From assembly GCA_017305935.1 (NCBI GenBank), contig JAFKJU010000034.1, forward strand, positions 1-63,817: a stretch of 63,817 nt of DNA. Direction: 5' to 3'. This document shows positions 16,731 through 24,343 of the stretch, piece after piece (within the stretch, counting starts at the first letter, position 1; every line of letters starts with the position of its first letter). Origin of the DNA: Hyphomicrobiales bacterium (GTDB lineage: Bacteria; Pseudomonadota; Alphaproteobacteria; Rhizobiales; Rhizobiaceae). Both the position numbers and the translations under genes were made by a program. The notes beneath the pieces were generated by a model that had not been told where the DNA came from, searched no databases, and saw only the letters and a list, made by a program, of their open reading frames with translations.

Positions 16731-18071
16731 TCACCCCAGGTCGAAGAAGCGTTCCAGCTCCACATCGGGAATCTTGCGGCGGAATTCATTGTGCTGGCTT
16801 TCGCGCGTGGCGGTGAACGCCTCGACGAAGCGCGGCGACAGCCAGTCGGCGGCAAAGGCCGAGCCGCGCAGGCGCTCGATCGCTTCCGGCATGGAGCGGG
16901 CGAAATCGCGTGGCGTTTCCTGGCTGTAGCCGTTGCCGATGGTCTCCGCATCCGGCTCGATCTTTTCGAGGATGCCGGCGACGCCGGCCGCGACCGTCGC
17001 TGCGACCGTCAGGTAGGGATTGGTATCGGCACCGGGCAGGCGGTTTTCGACCCGCAGCGAGCCGGCATCGTGGCCGACGATGCGGAAGCAGGTCGTGCGG
17101 TTCTCGTAGCCCCAGGTGAGGCCGGGCGGCGCAAACGTGCCCGGCGCGAAGCGGCGGTAGGAATTGACCGTCGGCTGGAAGATCAGCGTCATGTCGCCGA
17201 TATATTTCTGCAGCCCGCCGATGAAATGGCGGAAGGTCTGCGACACGCCGTTCTTCTGCGAGGGATCGTGGAAGACCGAACGGCCCTCCAGATCCTTCAG
17301 CGAGACATGCACATGGATCGACTGGCTGTCGGCATGTTCGGTCCAGCGCGGCATGAAGGTCACACACTTGCCCTGCCGCTGGGCGAGAGCGCGCAAAAAG
17401 TTCTTGAGCAGGACGAGCTGGTCGGCGGGCTCCAGGCCTTCGCCTGCGGCGATGCAGGCTTCGAGGAAGCCGCCGCCGATCTCCTCATGCATCTTGGCAA
17501 GATCGATGCGCAGCGGCTCGCACATGGCGGCGACCGCCTCGTACCATTCGGTCTGCTGCACCTGATAGAGCACGAGATCGTGGCTGCCGTGCTGGGTCGC
17601 GGTCTTGAGGTTGCGATAGCCCTTTTCGCGCGCGCTTTCCGGCGTTTCGTCGAACAGGGTATATTCCAGCTCCATCCCGTAGCAGAGATTGAATCCGGCC
17701 TCGTTGACGCGCGACAGCACGCGTTTCAGCAGCGAGCGCGGGCAGAATTCGGCGGTCGCGCCGGAATAATTGGCGAGAACCAGCATGTCGTGGCCCGGCT
17801 TCGACCAGGGCAGGCGGCGCGCCGTCGCGGGATCGATCACCAGCGGATCGTCGTGGAAATCGGAGCTGCCGTCGGAGACGCCGGGAATGGTCAGGACGAC
17901 GTCGGTCGGGTCGAGCGCCAGCGTCACCGGCGACATGCCCATGCCGTTTTTGGCGATGCCCTTGAGGCTGCGGGCCGAGACCATCTGCCCGCGCAAAAGG
18001 CCGTTGGTATCCGTCATCGCCACCGTGGCGAAGCGGCTTTCCGGATCGGCCAGATATTCATCAACTGTCAT
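16731..18071 (-). CDS. Glutamine-synthetase-like ligase (PuuA/glutamylamide synthetase type)
   Basis: 446 residues, GlnA-III/PuuA class. The beta-grasp domain (about 10-100) is followed by a catalytic domain with GMELEYTLFDE (metal ligands), QWE-like QQTEWYEA, H-V-H-V-S-L and NSYRRFAPGTFAPPGLTWGYENR. Members join glutamate to an amine such as putrescine, isopropylamine, ethanolamine or aniline using ATP. ATG at 18071 overlaps the TetR stop (ATGA). In this operon it may activate an amine-bearing substrate or trap released ammonia; this is inference. Not housekeeping GlnA: it is too divergent and lacks the adenylylation Tyr context. Confidence 0.88.
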   Translation of the reverse strand: MTVDEYLADPESRFATVAMTDTNGLLRGQMVSARSLKGIAKNGMGMSPVTLALDPTDVVLTIPGVSDGSSDFHDDPLVIDPATARRLPWSKPGHDMLVLANYSGATAEFCPRSLLKRVLSRVNEAGFNLCYGMELEYTLFDETPESAREKGYRNLKTATQHGSHDLVLYQVQQTEWYEAVAAMCEPLRIDLAKMHEEIGGGFLEACIAAGEGLEPADQLVLLKNFLRALAQRQGKCVTFMPRWTEHADSQSIHVHVSLKDLEGRSVFHDPSQKNGVSQTFRHFIGGLQKYIGDMTLIFQPTVNSYRRFAPGTFAPPGLTWGYENRTTCFRIVGHDAGSLRVENRLPGADTNPYLTVAATVAAGVAGILEKIEPDAETIGNGYSQETPRDFARSMPEAIERLRGSAFAADWLSPRFVEAFTATRESQHNEFRRKIPDVELERFFDLG

Positions 18072-18763
18072 GGTTCCACCTGCTGAAGGGCCCGTTTAAG
18101 GGGTTGGGCGCTTATGAGCGCTTCTAGTGTGGCGAGATCGTCCTTCGGCCTTGTCGAATAAGCCTTGAGGAAAACCCGCAAACCGTTGTTCACGTAACGC
18201 GCGATCTCGGCCCGCGAGGGCGGCGCGTCGGGCATGTAGAGCGCCTGCGTGCGCGGCGCCGAAAGGATGAGGCCCCACAGATCCTGGGCGGCGAGTTCGG
18301 CATCGTCGAAGTCCAGCTCGCCGGCGGCGCGCCGGCCGGAGAGGTAATCCATGATGCCGGAAAGCAGCCGATCGGGGCCGGATTGCTGGTAGGCGCGGCC
18401 GATTTCGGGAAAGCGCTGCACTTCGCCGATGATCAGTCGCGCCAGCGACAGGAGATCGGGGCGCAGCACGGCATCGGCGTAATCCCAGGCGAAGCCGTGG
18501 AGATCGGCGACCATGCCCTTGCCGGAGGGATGCTGGAAGAATTCCAGCATCTGGTCGCGCTCGCCATGCAGCATGGCCGAAAACAGCGCCTCCTTGGATT
18601 CGAAATACTGGTAGAGCGTCGGTTTGGACAGCCCGGATTCGATGGCGACCGCATCCATGGTGGTGCCGGAATAACCGGCCTCGGCAAAGACTTTCAGGGC
18701 GGCGTCGAGCACGCGGCGCTCGCGTTCGATCCGGTTCTGCTGGCGGCGTGAAAGGGCGGTCAT
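18068..18763 (-). CDS. TetR-family transcriptional regulator
   Basis: 231 residues. The N-terminal helix-turn-helix is typical (VFAEAGYSGTTMDAVAIESG, then KPTLYQYFESKEALF, about 25-65). The C-terminal ligand domain resembles AcrR-like members with a TetR_C tail. Overlaps both neighbours by ATGA, so it is co-transcribed with the genes it presumably represses. A plausible target is the dyad TTAACT-N4-AGTTAA at 22606-22621 ahead of the operon. Confidence 0.9.
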   Translation of the reverse strand: MTALSRRQQNRIERERRVLDAALKVFAEAGYSGTTMDAVAIESGLSKPTLYQYFESKEALFSAMLHGERDQMLEFFQHPSGKGMVADLHGFAWDYADAVLRPDLLSLARLIIGEVQRFPEIGRAYQQSGPDRLLSGIMDYLSGRRAAGELDFDDAELAAQDLWGLILSAPRTQALYMPDAPPSRAEIARYVNNGLRVFLKAYSTRPKDDLATLEALISAQPLKRALQQVEP

Positions 18764-20055
18764 CGCGGCAATCCCTCCAGGAATTCGAGAAGGATGCGAT
18801 TATAGACCGAAGGCTGCTCCACGTTACAGACATGCCCGGCATTCGCGATGGTTTCGTAGCGCACATCCGCGGCGGACGCTTCGGCATGGATAAGCCCGGC
18901 AACGCCGCGGATTTCCTTCGGCGAGGCCAGCCGGTCGAATTCGCCCGTCATCATCAGCACCGGCATGGTGAGCCGTGAAAAATCGAAACGCTCCGGCGGG
19001 TTGGTGAAGCAGGTCAGCGCATCGCGATAGGTGGCGGATGGGATCGCCGCCATCGACCTGAAAAGCTGGTCCTTGACTGCTTCGGATGCCTCCGGCCCGG
19101 CGAGAACCTTGACCACGGCCGGCGCGAAATCGGCTGGCGTCTGGCCTGCATCCAGCGGCACCTGGCGGCTCGTACGGAACGCCTCGCGTTCCCCAACGCC
19201 GGCTTCCGACATGCCGGTGCAACCGCCCGAAAGCACGAGGCCGGCAAGGCGGCCGGGATGGCGCATGGCGAAGGAGGTGGCGATCCATGAGCCATAGGAT
19301 AGGCCCACCAGCACCAGCTTTTCGGCACCGAGCGCAGTCATGACCGATAGAATGTCGTCGCAGTAATCCTCGACGGTGGATTGCTCGGGCCCGAGTTGGC
19401 TATCGCCGTAGCCGCGCAGGTCGAGCGCTGCCGCGCGCATCGTCGAGCCAACGACGGAGACCTGCGCCTCCCAATTCCAGCGCGCCCCGCCGATGCCGTG
19501 CAGGAACAGGCAGAGCGGGCCGTCCATGGGCGGCGATAGCGTCAGGGCCAGACGCGGCGTCTCGCCGACCGTCATGGAGTTCAGGGCGACGGGCGCGGGA
19601 AGGGCCTGCCCGGCAGGGGCCTCCCCGCTGCGTATCGCCGCTTCGGAAAGCGCGGCGATGCCCATTTCGAAGATATATTTGGTGCCTTCGCAGATCGCCG
19701 CCAGCCGGACGGAGTCCGACGCTTCGGCCTGCGCGGTCCAGAGGATCGTGCTGCCGCCGCCCTCGCCTGCCGTGACCGTCACACGGCCATCATAGGCATC
19801 GACACCGGCGATGCCCTGCAGATGGGTATAGGCGAGCGTTCTTTCGCTATCGCTGAAGAAGGTGCGGCGCTCGCGATAGAGCGTGCCCTCCCCATGGACG
19901 GTGAAGGCGCGCACAAGATGGCCGGCCGCATCGCGCTCGGCCCGGATCGTAGCGATGGCGGGATGCCAGGCGCCGCAGAAATCGCGGGCGATCGCCCAGA
20001 CCGCCTCCGGAGAGGCGGTGCTCACTCCCAGAACCTCGACCCGGTCGCGCGCCAT
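18760..20055 (-). CDS. SRPBCC domain fused to an alpha/beta hydrolase
   Basis: 431 residues in two parts: an SRPBCC/polyketide-cyclase-like domain (about 5-145, beginning RVEVLGVSTASPEAVWAIAR) and an alpha/beta hydrolase (about 175-431) with oxyanion segment FLHGIGG, nucleophile elbow GLSYGSW (Ser253), acid in TGEFDR and His in NAGHVCN. In nicotinate-type pathways the step after 2,5-dihydroxypyridine cleavage is done by an alpha/beta hydrolase deformylase (NicD), so a C-N or ester hydrolysis is likely. ATG at 20055 is four bases after the previous stop; a GTG at 20091 would overlap that gene. The fusion with SRPBCC is unusual. Confidence 0.85.
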   Translation of the reverse strand: MARDRVEVLGVSTASPEAVWAIARDFCGAWHPAIATIRAERDAAGHLVRAFTVHGEGTLYRERRTFFSDSERTLAYTHLQGIAGVDAYDGRVTVTAGEGGGSTILWTAQAEASDSVRLAAICEGTKYIFEMGIAALSEAAIRSGEAPAGQALPAPVALNSMTVGETPRLALTLSPPMDGPLCLFLHGIGGARWNWEAQVSVVGSTMRAAALDLRGYGDSQLGPEQSTVEDYCDDILSVMTALGAEKLVLVGLSYGSWIATSFAMRHPGRLAGLVLSGGCTGMSEAGVGEREAFRTSRQVPLDAGQTPADFAPAVVKVLAGPEASEAVKDQLFRSMAAIPSATYRDALTCFTNPPERFDFSRLTMPVLMMTGEFDRLASPKEIRGVAGLIHAEASAADVRYETIANAGHVCNVEQPSVYNRILLEFLEGLPR

Positions 20056-20059
20056 CGGA

Positions 20060-21370
20060 TCAGCGCACCGCGCGGCCGGTGGCGTGTTCACCGCGCCACA
20101 GGGAGTTGCGGGCTCCGCCCTCGTCGCCGGGGGCGTTGTCGATCTCGTCCATGTCGTAGAGGGCGAGAACGGCGAGATAATCCTCCATGATCTCGGAGGT
20201 GAAGGGCAGCATCAGCGCGCCGCAGCGGCTATCGCGGTACATGCGCTCCAAGGGCAGCGTCTTCAGCATCGACTGGCCGCCGCAGGTGCGGATCGCCATC
20301 GAGGTCATTTCGGCGGCACCCTCCATGACGTTATATTGTGCGGCATACATGCGCAGCACCTCGCCCTTGGTCGGGAAACCCTTGGCCTCGCTGAAAGCCT
20401 GCCACCACAAGGCGCGCATATTGGCGAGACGAGCGTACATCTTGCCGACGGCGACGCGCTTGGTGGCGTACATGCGCCGGTCGATCGGCGGCTGGCCGGG
20501 AACCTTGCCCTTGAGGTAATCGACCATGAAGTCGAAGGCCCCTTGCGCCACGCCCATATAGGTCGGCGACAGCGTCGCCATCATGTGCGGGAAGTTCGGC
20601 AGGGTCTTGCCGAAGATGCCGCGCGGCATCAGGAGATCGTCATGGGCGACGAAGACGTCCTTGAGGATCAGGTCGCGCGAATTGGTGCCGCGCATGCCGA
20701 GCGGATCCCAGTCGCCCTTGACCGACAGGCCGGGCGTGTCCTTGTGGACCACGAACAGCATCGTGTCCTCATGGCGCGGCTCCTGGCCCTCGAACACCTC
20801 GGTGCAGACGATGGTGTAGTAATCGCAATAGCCGGCCAGCGAGGCGAATTTCTTGAAGCCGTTGATCACCCAGCCGCCGTCGACCTTGCGGCACTGGGTC
20901 TGGTTCGGCTTGGAGGTCCAGTTCTGGCCACCCTCCGAAATCGGCTGCGAGTAGATCGCCTTCTCGGCGATGGCGCGGCGGAACTGGCGTTCGCGCAAGG
21001 GGGCGAATTCGGCCTTTTCCTCCGGCGTCAGGTTCGGCATCTCGAACATGAAACGCGACCAGGCCATGGAGGAATTGTGCATGTTGAAGGTCAGCGCGGT
21101 GGCGCCGCAATATTTGCCGATCTCGGCCCCGACCATGGCATATTCGAACATCGAAAAGCCCCAGCCGCCGAACTCTTCGGGAATGCAGAGGCCCAAAAAG
21201 CCTTCCTCGGCCAGATCCCGGTAATTCTCGACCGGGAAGGAGGCGTCGTCGTCGATGCCCTTGGCGCGGGGGGCGAATTTTTCGCGGCCCAGCTCGTTGA
21301 CGCGGCGCAGCACCGCCTGGACCTCAGGCCGGATGCGCGAGAGGTCGTAGTAATCGGCAATATCGCTCAT
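20060..21370 (-). CDS. Acyl-CoA-dehydrogenase-fold flavoprotein without the catalytic Glu
   Basis: 436 residues with all ACAD domains: N-terminal helical part (GFLGLCIPEEFGGWG), flavin-binding middle part (GTNSRDLILKDVFV), C-terminal helices. The motif that normally carries the base Glu (RDxKxxxIxEGT) reads RDSRCGALMLPFT at 379-391, so the Glu is Leu388. The loss is typical of ACAD-fold flavin monooxygenases and other non-dehydrogenase members. With a flavin reductase gene in the same operon, a two-component hydroxylase is the leading idea. ATG at 21370 with GGAGAAC upstream, 24 bases after the NicX-like gene. Confidence 0.87.
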   Translation of the reverse strand: MSDIADYYDLSRIRPEVQAVLRRVNELGREKFAPRAKGIDDDASFPVENYRDLAEEGFLGLCIPEEFGGWGFSMFEYAMVGAEIGKYCGATALTFNMHNSSMAWSRFMFEMPNLTPEEKAEFAPLRERQFRRAIAEKAIYSQPISEGGQNWTSKPNQTQCRKVDGGWVINGFKKFASLAGYCDYYTIVCTEVFEGQEPRHEDTMLFVVHKDTPGLSVKGDWDPLGMRGTNSRDLILKDVFVAHDDLLMPRGIFGKTLPNFPHMMATLSPTYMGVAQGAFDFMVDYLKGKVPGQPPIDRRMYATKRVAVGKMYARLANMRALWWQAFSEAKGFPTKGEVLRMYAAQYNVMEGAAEMTSMAIRTCGGQSMLKTLPLERMYRDSRCGALMLPFTSEIMEDYLAVLALYDMDEIDNAPGDEGGARNSLWRGEHATGRAVR

Positions 21371-21394
21371 GCTTGTTCTCCAGAGGCAGTGAAA

Positions 21395-22447
21395 TTAAAC
21401 TGCCAGTTCCCCTTGCAGGACGCCGTCCTTGACGACGGTTCTTCCGTCCAATGTGATGGTGCAGTTGCGCATCGGCAGGTCGAAATGGCCGAGCGTGTAG
21501 CGGCCGGCATACTGGTTCGCCCCCGTGGACCACAGGAAGGAGCCGGCAAGTGCCCTGAATTCCACCGCCTGCATGTCGCGCTTGTCGTACATAACAGCCG
21601 AAACCCATTTGGCGCGCGGGTGCATGCCCCAGCCGACATGGCTCATGCCGAAGGCGTTGCGGTCTTCCCAGGCTTCCATATATTCACGGAAATGCAGGGC
21701 ATCGATGCCGTCGCCCTTGATGGCGGTGACGAAATCGTTCTCGACGGTGAAGTCGATGCGGCTGGTCAGCACCGTCTTGAAGGTCAGGTTCATGTCGCCG
21801 ACATCCATGACGATGCGGCCGTTGACGCTGTTCTTGCCGGGAAAGGCAAGGCAGAGCCCGCCCGGCCAATGGGCGACCGCGCCCGGACGGGTGCCGAAAC
21901 CCGGGGTGCCGCCGCAGGGCGCGCCGTCGATGTCGATCACCAGATCGGTGCCGGCCGGCGAGGTGACGCGCATCTCCCTGGCGTCGCGCAGCATCTGGAT
22001 GCCGAGCTCGACCTTGGCGGCGATGTCCGCCGTCGGCTCGGTGCGTTCGAGAATTTCGGGATGCTCGTTGCAGACCACCAGCAGACGGGCGATGCCGGCA
22101 TCTTCGATTTCCGGCCATTCCGGCGCGTGGATCAGGCCCTCGACGGTGCAATCGACGATGACCTCGACGCCCTTCAGCGCCTCGATGACGGCGCGGTTGC
22201 CCTGGATCGCCCAGGAGGTGCCGGTGGACTTGACCGGCACCGGCGCGGTCTGGCGCGGCGTCGGCATCTGGATCATGCAATAGTCGGCGCCGAGATCGTG
22301 CAGCGCCAGATCGGAAAGCTGGACGAGCACCGGACGCGACTGTGTTTCCGAGAGGATCGCCACCTTCGTGCCCCTGGAAATGCCGTTCAGCGCGAAAACG
22401 CGCCGAAAGCAATCCAGCCATTTTCCCTCGATTCGTTCCTGCAGCAT
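21395..22447 (-). CDS. NicX-like ring-cleavage dioxygenase (2,5-dihydroxypyridine 5,6-dioxygenase family)
   Basis: 350 residues, the same length as NicX of Pseudomonas putida. NicX opens 2,5-dihydroxypyridine to N-formylmaleamate using Fe(II), bound by His265, His318 and Asp320. Here SHVGWGMHP (His270, His276) and GHFD (His321, Asp323) lie at matching positions. The family is related to M29 aminopeptidases, so a peptidase label in databases would mislead. First gene of the operon; ATG at 22447 with GGGAGGCG-like purine-rich upstream sequence. The true substrate could be another dihydroxylated N-heteroaromatic. Confidence 0.82.
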   Translation of the reverse strand: MLQERIEGKWLDCFRRVFALNGISRGTKVAILSETQSRPVLVQLSDLALHDLGADYCMIQMPTPRQTAPVPVKSTGTSWAIQGNRAVIEALKGVEVIVDCTVEGLIHAPEWPEIEDAGIARLLVVCNEHPEILERTEPTADIAAKVELGIQMLRDAREMRVTSPAGTDLVIDIDGAPCGGTPGFGTRPGAVAHWPGGLCLAFPGKNSVNGRIVMDVGDMNLTFKTVLTSRIDFTVENDFVTAIKGDGIDALHFREYMEAWEDRNAFGMSHVGWGMHPRAKWVSAVMYDKRDMQAVEFRALAGSFLWSTGANQYAGRYTLGHFDLPMRNCTITLDGRTVVKDGVLQGELAV

Positions 22448-22605
22448 TGCAAACGCCTCCCTCGACGGACCGCGCAGGCGATCCGATCAGACTTTCGCCG
22501 CCAACATGCGTTCGCGGCAGCCGACAAAGACTCAATTCAAGAATACCGTTCCGGCGATGCCGTGACCGATGCGTTCCCTTGCCAGATTTTTCTCTGGTCA
22601 ATTTC

Positions 22606-22621
22606 TTAACTGATGAGTTAA
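22606..22621. promoter_or_regulatory. Dyad TTAACT-N4-AGTTAA, candidate operator
   Basis: Perfect 6-base arms (7 with flanking C/G) around GATG in the 233-base gap before the NicX-like gene. It overlaps the place of the -10 region if the TTGACA read on the minus strand at 22650-22645 is the -35. A TetR-type repressor site is likely. Confidence 0.45.
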
Positions 22622-22652
22622 GGTTTGCGCGTTTTCATTTCGGCTGTCAACA

Positions 22653-22667
22653 GGATTTTCGAAAATT
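22653..22667. promoter_or_regulatory. Palindromic operator-like element GGATTTTCGAAAATT, copy 1
   Basis: Contains the 12-base palindrome ATTTTCGAAAAT. An identical 15-base sequence is found at 25531-25545 in the promoter of the gentisate-type operon. Here it lies directly upstream of the minus-strand -35-like TTGACA (22650-22645) of the NicX-like operon. Confidence 0.55.
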
Positions 22668-22680
22668 ATGTCTCGTTCGA

Positions 22681-23319
22681 TTATTTTTCCGATTTTCGAG
22701 CGTTCCACTCCGCCCAGACGGGTCGCGCCAGGCTGAAAGTATCGTGGCTGCGCACGTAGTCGCTGCCGTAGGAGCGGGCGACGAGATCGAGTTTCGGCGT
22801 GTCGATATGGGCGCGCTCCGCGTTCAGCACGCAGTCGTCGGCGACATGCACGGTCAGCACCCGGCCGATCACCACCGTCTGGTTCGGCCCTGTGACGACT
22901 GAAGACAGCGACACGCATTCGAACGACACGGGGCTTGCGGCGATGCGCGGCGGCTTCACGCGCGCCGATGGCAACGTCTCCAGCCCTGCCAGCGCCAGTT
23001 CGTCGACACCGCGCGGCGCATCGATGGCGGTGACGTTCATCGCCGCCACCAGCCGCTCCGGCACGAGATTGACGACGAATTCGCCGGTGTCGAGAATGTT
23101 TTTCGCCGTATCCTTGAAGCCGCGCACGGGATCGGCGAGCAGGCCGAGCGCCACGGTCGGCGGGGCCGAGCCCATGACGTTAAAAAAGCTGTAGGGCGCG
23201 GCGTTCAGCCCGCCCTCCCTGTCCCGCGTCACCACCCAGGCGATGGGACGCGGCATGACGGTCGCCGCCAGCAGCTTATAGGCATTCTGGGGGCCGACCT
23301 CTTCCAGATCGAAACGCAT
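22681..23319 (-). CDS. Flavin reductase / DIM6-NTAB family protein
   Basis: 212 residues with the FMN-binding split barrel: YKLLAATVMPRPIAWVVTRD, APYSFFNVMGSAPPTVALGL, NILDTGEFVVNLV and PVSFECV. This DIM6/NTAB group is separate from HpaC; members bind FMN and often sit in aromatic catabolic clusters with unclear roles. ATG at 23319 chosen since the domain begins there and AGGTG precedes it; the in-frame region upstream to 23481 overlaps the next gene. Last gene of the bicupin-hydrolase transcript, 91 bases after the hydrolase. Confidence 0.86.
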   Translation of the reverse strand: MRFDLEEVGPQNAYKLLAATVMPRPIAWVVTRDREGGLNAAPYSFFNVMGSAPPTVALGLLADPVRGFKDTAKNILDTGEFVVNLVPERLVAAMNVTAIDAPRGVDELALAGLETLPSARVKPPRIAASPVSFECVSLSSVVTGPNQTVVIGRVLTVHVADDCVLNAERAHIDTPKLDLVARSYGSDYVRSHDTFSLARPVWAEWNARKSEK

Positions 23320-23410
23320 TGCAAGCACCTGTAGCTCAACCGCCGACGCCCGCGCCAATAAGCGCGGGGCCAACGGTTCGTTGAACGAATTTACAAAGAG
23401 GTCATAGACC

Positions 23411-24331
23411 TTATTCGGGCGTGGCGTCGACCACGGGATGGCGGATCGTGCCGATGCCCTCGACGCAGGCGACGACGACATCGCCCGGCCACATCCATTC
23501 CTGCGGCGTGCGGCCGGCGCCCACGCCTTCCGGCGTGCCGCTGGCGATGATGTCGCCCGGCTCCAGCGTGATACCGGAGGAAATGTCGGCGATGAGATCG
23601 TCGACCTTGAACAGCATGTGGCGCGTATTCGAACGCTGCTTTTCCTTGCCGTTGACCGTCAGCCACAGATCCAGCCCCTGCGGATCGGGGATCTCGTCGG
23701 CGGTGACGATGCAGGGGCCGAAGGGCGCGTAGGTGTCCTGGCCCTTGGAGAAGATCCATTGCCCGGCGCGGCGATTGTCGCGGGCCGAGACGTCGATCAT
23801 CACCGAATAGCCGAAGACGTGCTTCAGCGCGTCTTCCTTTCGCACCCGGCGCGCCGTCGTGCCGATGATCACCGCCAGTTCCACTTCCCAGTCGAGTTGC
23901 TGGGTGATCTTGCGGTTATGCTCGATGGCTTCGCCCGGGCCGATGACGGTGGTCGGCGGCTTGGAGAAGATCACCGGCTGCTTCGGCAGTTCCTTCGACG
24001 TATCCAGCGACTTGGCGCTTTCGGCGACATGCTCGACATAGTTCAGCCCGATGCCGAAGATGTTCTTGCGCGGGCGCGGGATCGGCGCCAGGAGCTTGGC
24101 ATTGGCGAGGGCGATCGCCGTGCCCGCGGGGAAGCGTCCCTCGGCCTCTTCCAGACAGTCCGCCAGCGCCTCCAGCCCCGGACGCCCGGCATCGATGAGG
24201 CCGAGCATGGTATCGGGCAGTTCCTCGCCATAGATTTCGCCGAGCGCCGCGACGTCGACAACCAGATCGTCGACGATAACGCCGAGGCGGGCGGGAGCCT
24301 CGATCGACTCCCGATAAGTAACCAGTTTCAT
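23411..24331 (-). CDS. Fumarylacetoacetate hydrolase family protein (fumaryl/maleylpyruvate hydrolase-like)
   Basis: 306 residues. The N-terminal small domain (MKLVTYRESIEAPARLGVIV) precedes the FAH catalytic domain, with IFGIGLNYVEH, metal ligands DWEVELAVIIG and FGYSVMIDVSARD, and the closing GDIIASGTPEGVG. The family splits C-C bonds of acylpyruvates. Twelve bases after the bicupin dioxygenase gene, so maleylpyruvate or a substituted analogue from gentisate-type cleavage is the expected substrate. Shine-Dalgarno AAGGGA. Confidence 0.9.
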   Translation of the reverse strand: MKLVTYRESIEAPARLGVIVDDLVVDVAALGEIYGEELPDTMLGLIDAGRPGLEALADCLEEAEGRFPAGTAIALANAKLLAPIPRPRKNIFGIGLNYVEHVAESAKSLDTSKELPKQPVIFSKPPTTVIGPGEAIEHNRKITQQLDWEVELAVIIGTTARRVRKEDALKHVFGYSVMIDVSARDNRRAGQWIFSKGQDTYAPFGPCIVTADEIPDPQGLDLWLTVNGKEKQRSNTRHMLFKVDDLIADISSGITLEPGDIIASGTPEGVGAGRTPQEWMWPGDVVVACVEGIGTIRHPVVDATPE

Positions 24332-24343
24332 ATAGATTTCCCT

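Noticed and set aside
19883-22609. 908-codon plus-strand frame opposite the NicX-like operon genes
   Set aside because: It spans three well-supported minus-strand genes and reads low-complexity Arg/His/Gly; no domain seen.
23377-23389. TTCGTT-G-AACGAA palindrome between the FAH-family and flavin reductase genes
   Set aside because: It is short, lies within an operon and has no matching copy elsewhere in the window, so no role is claimed.
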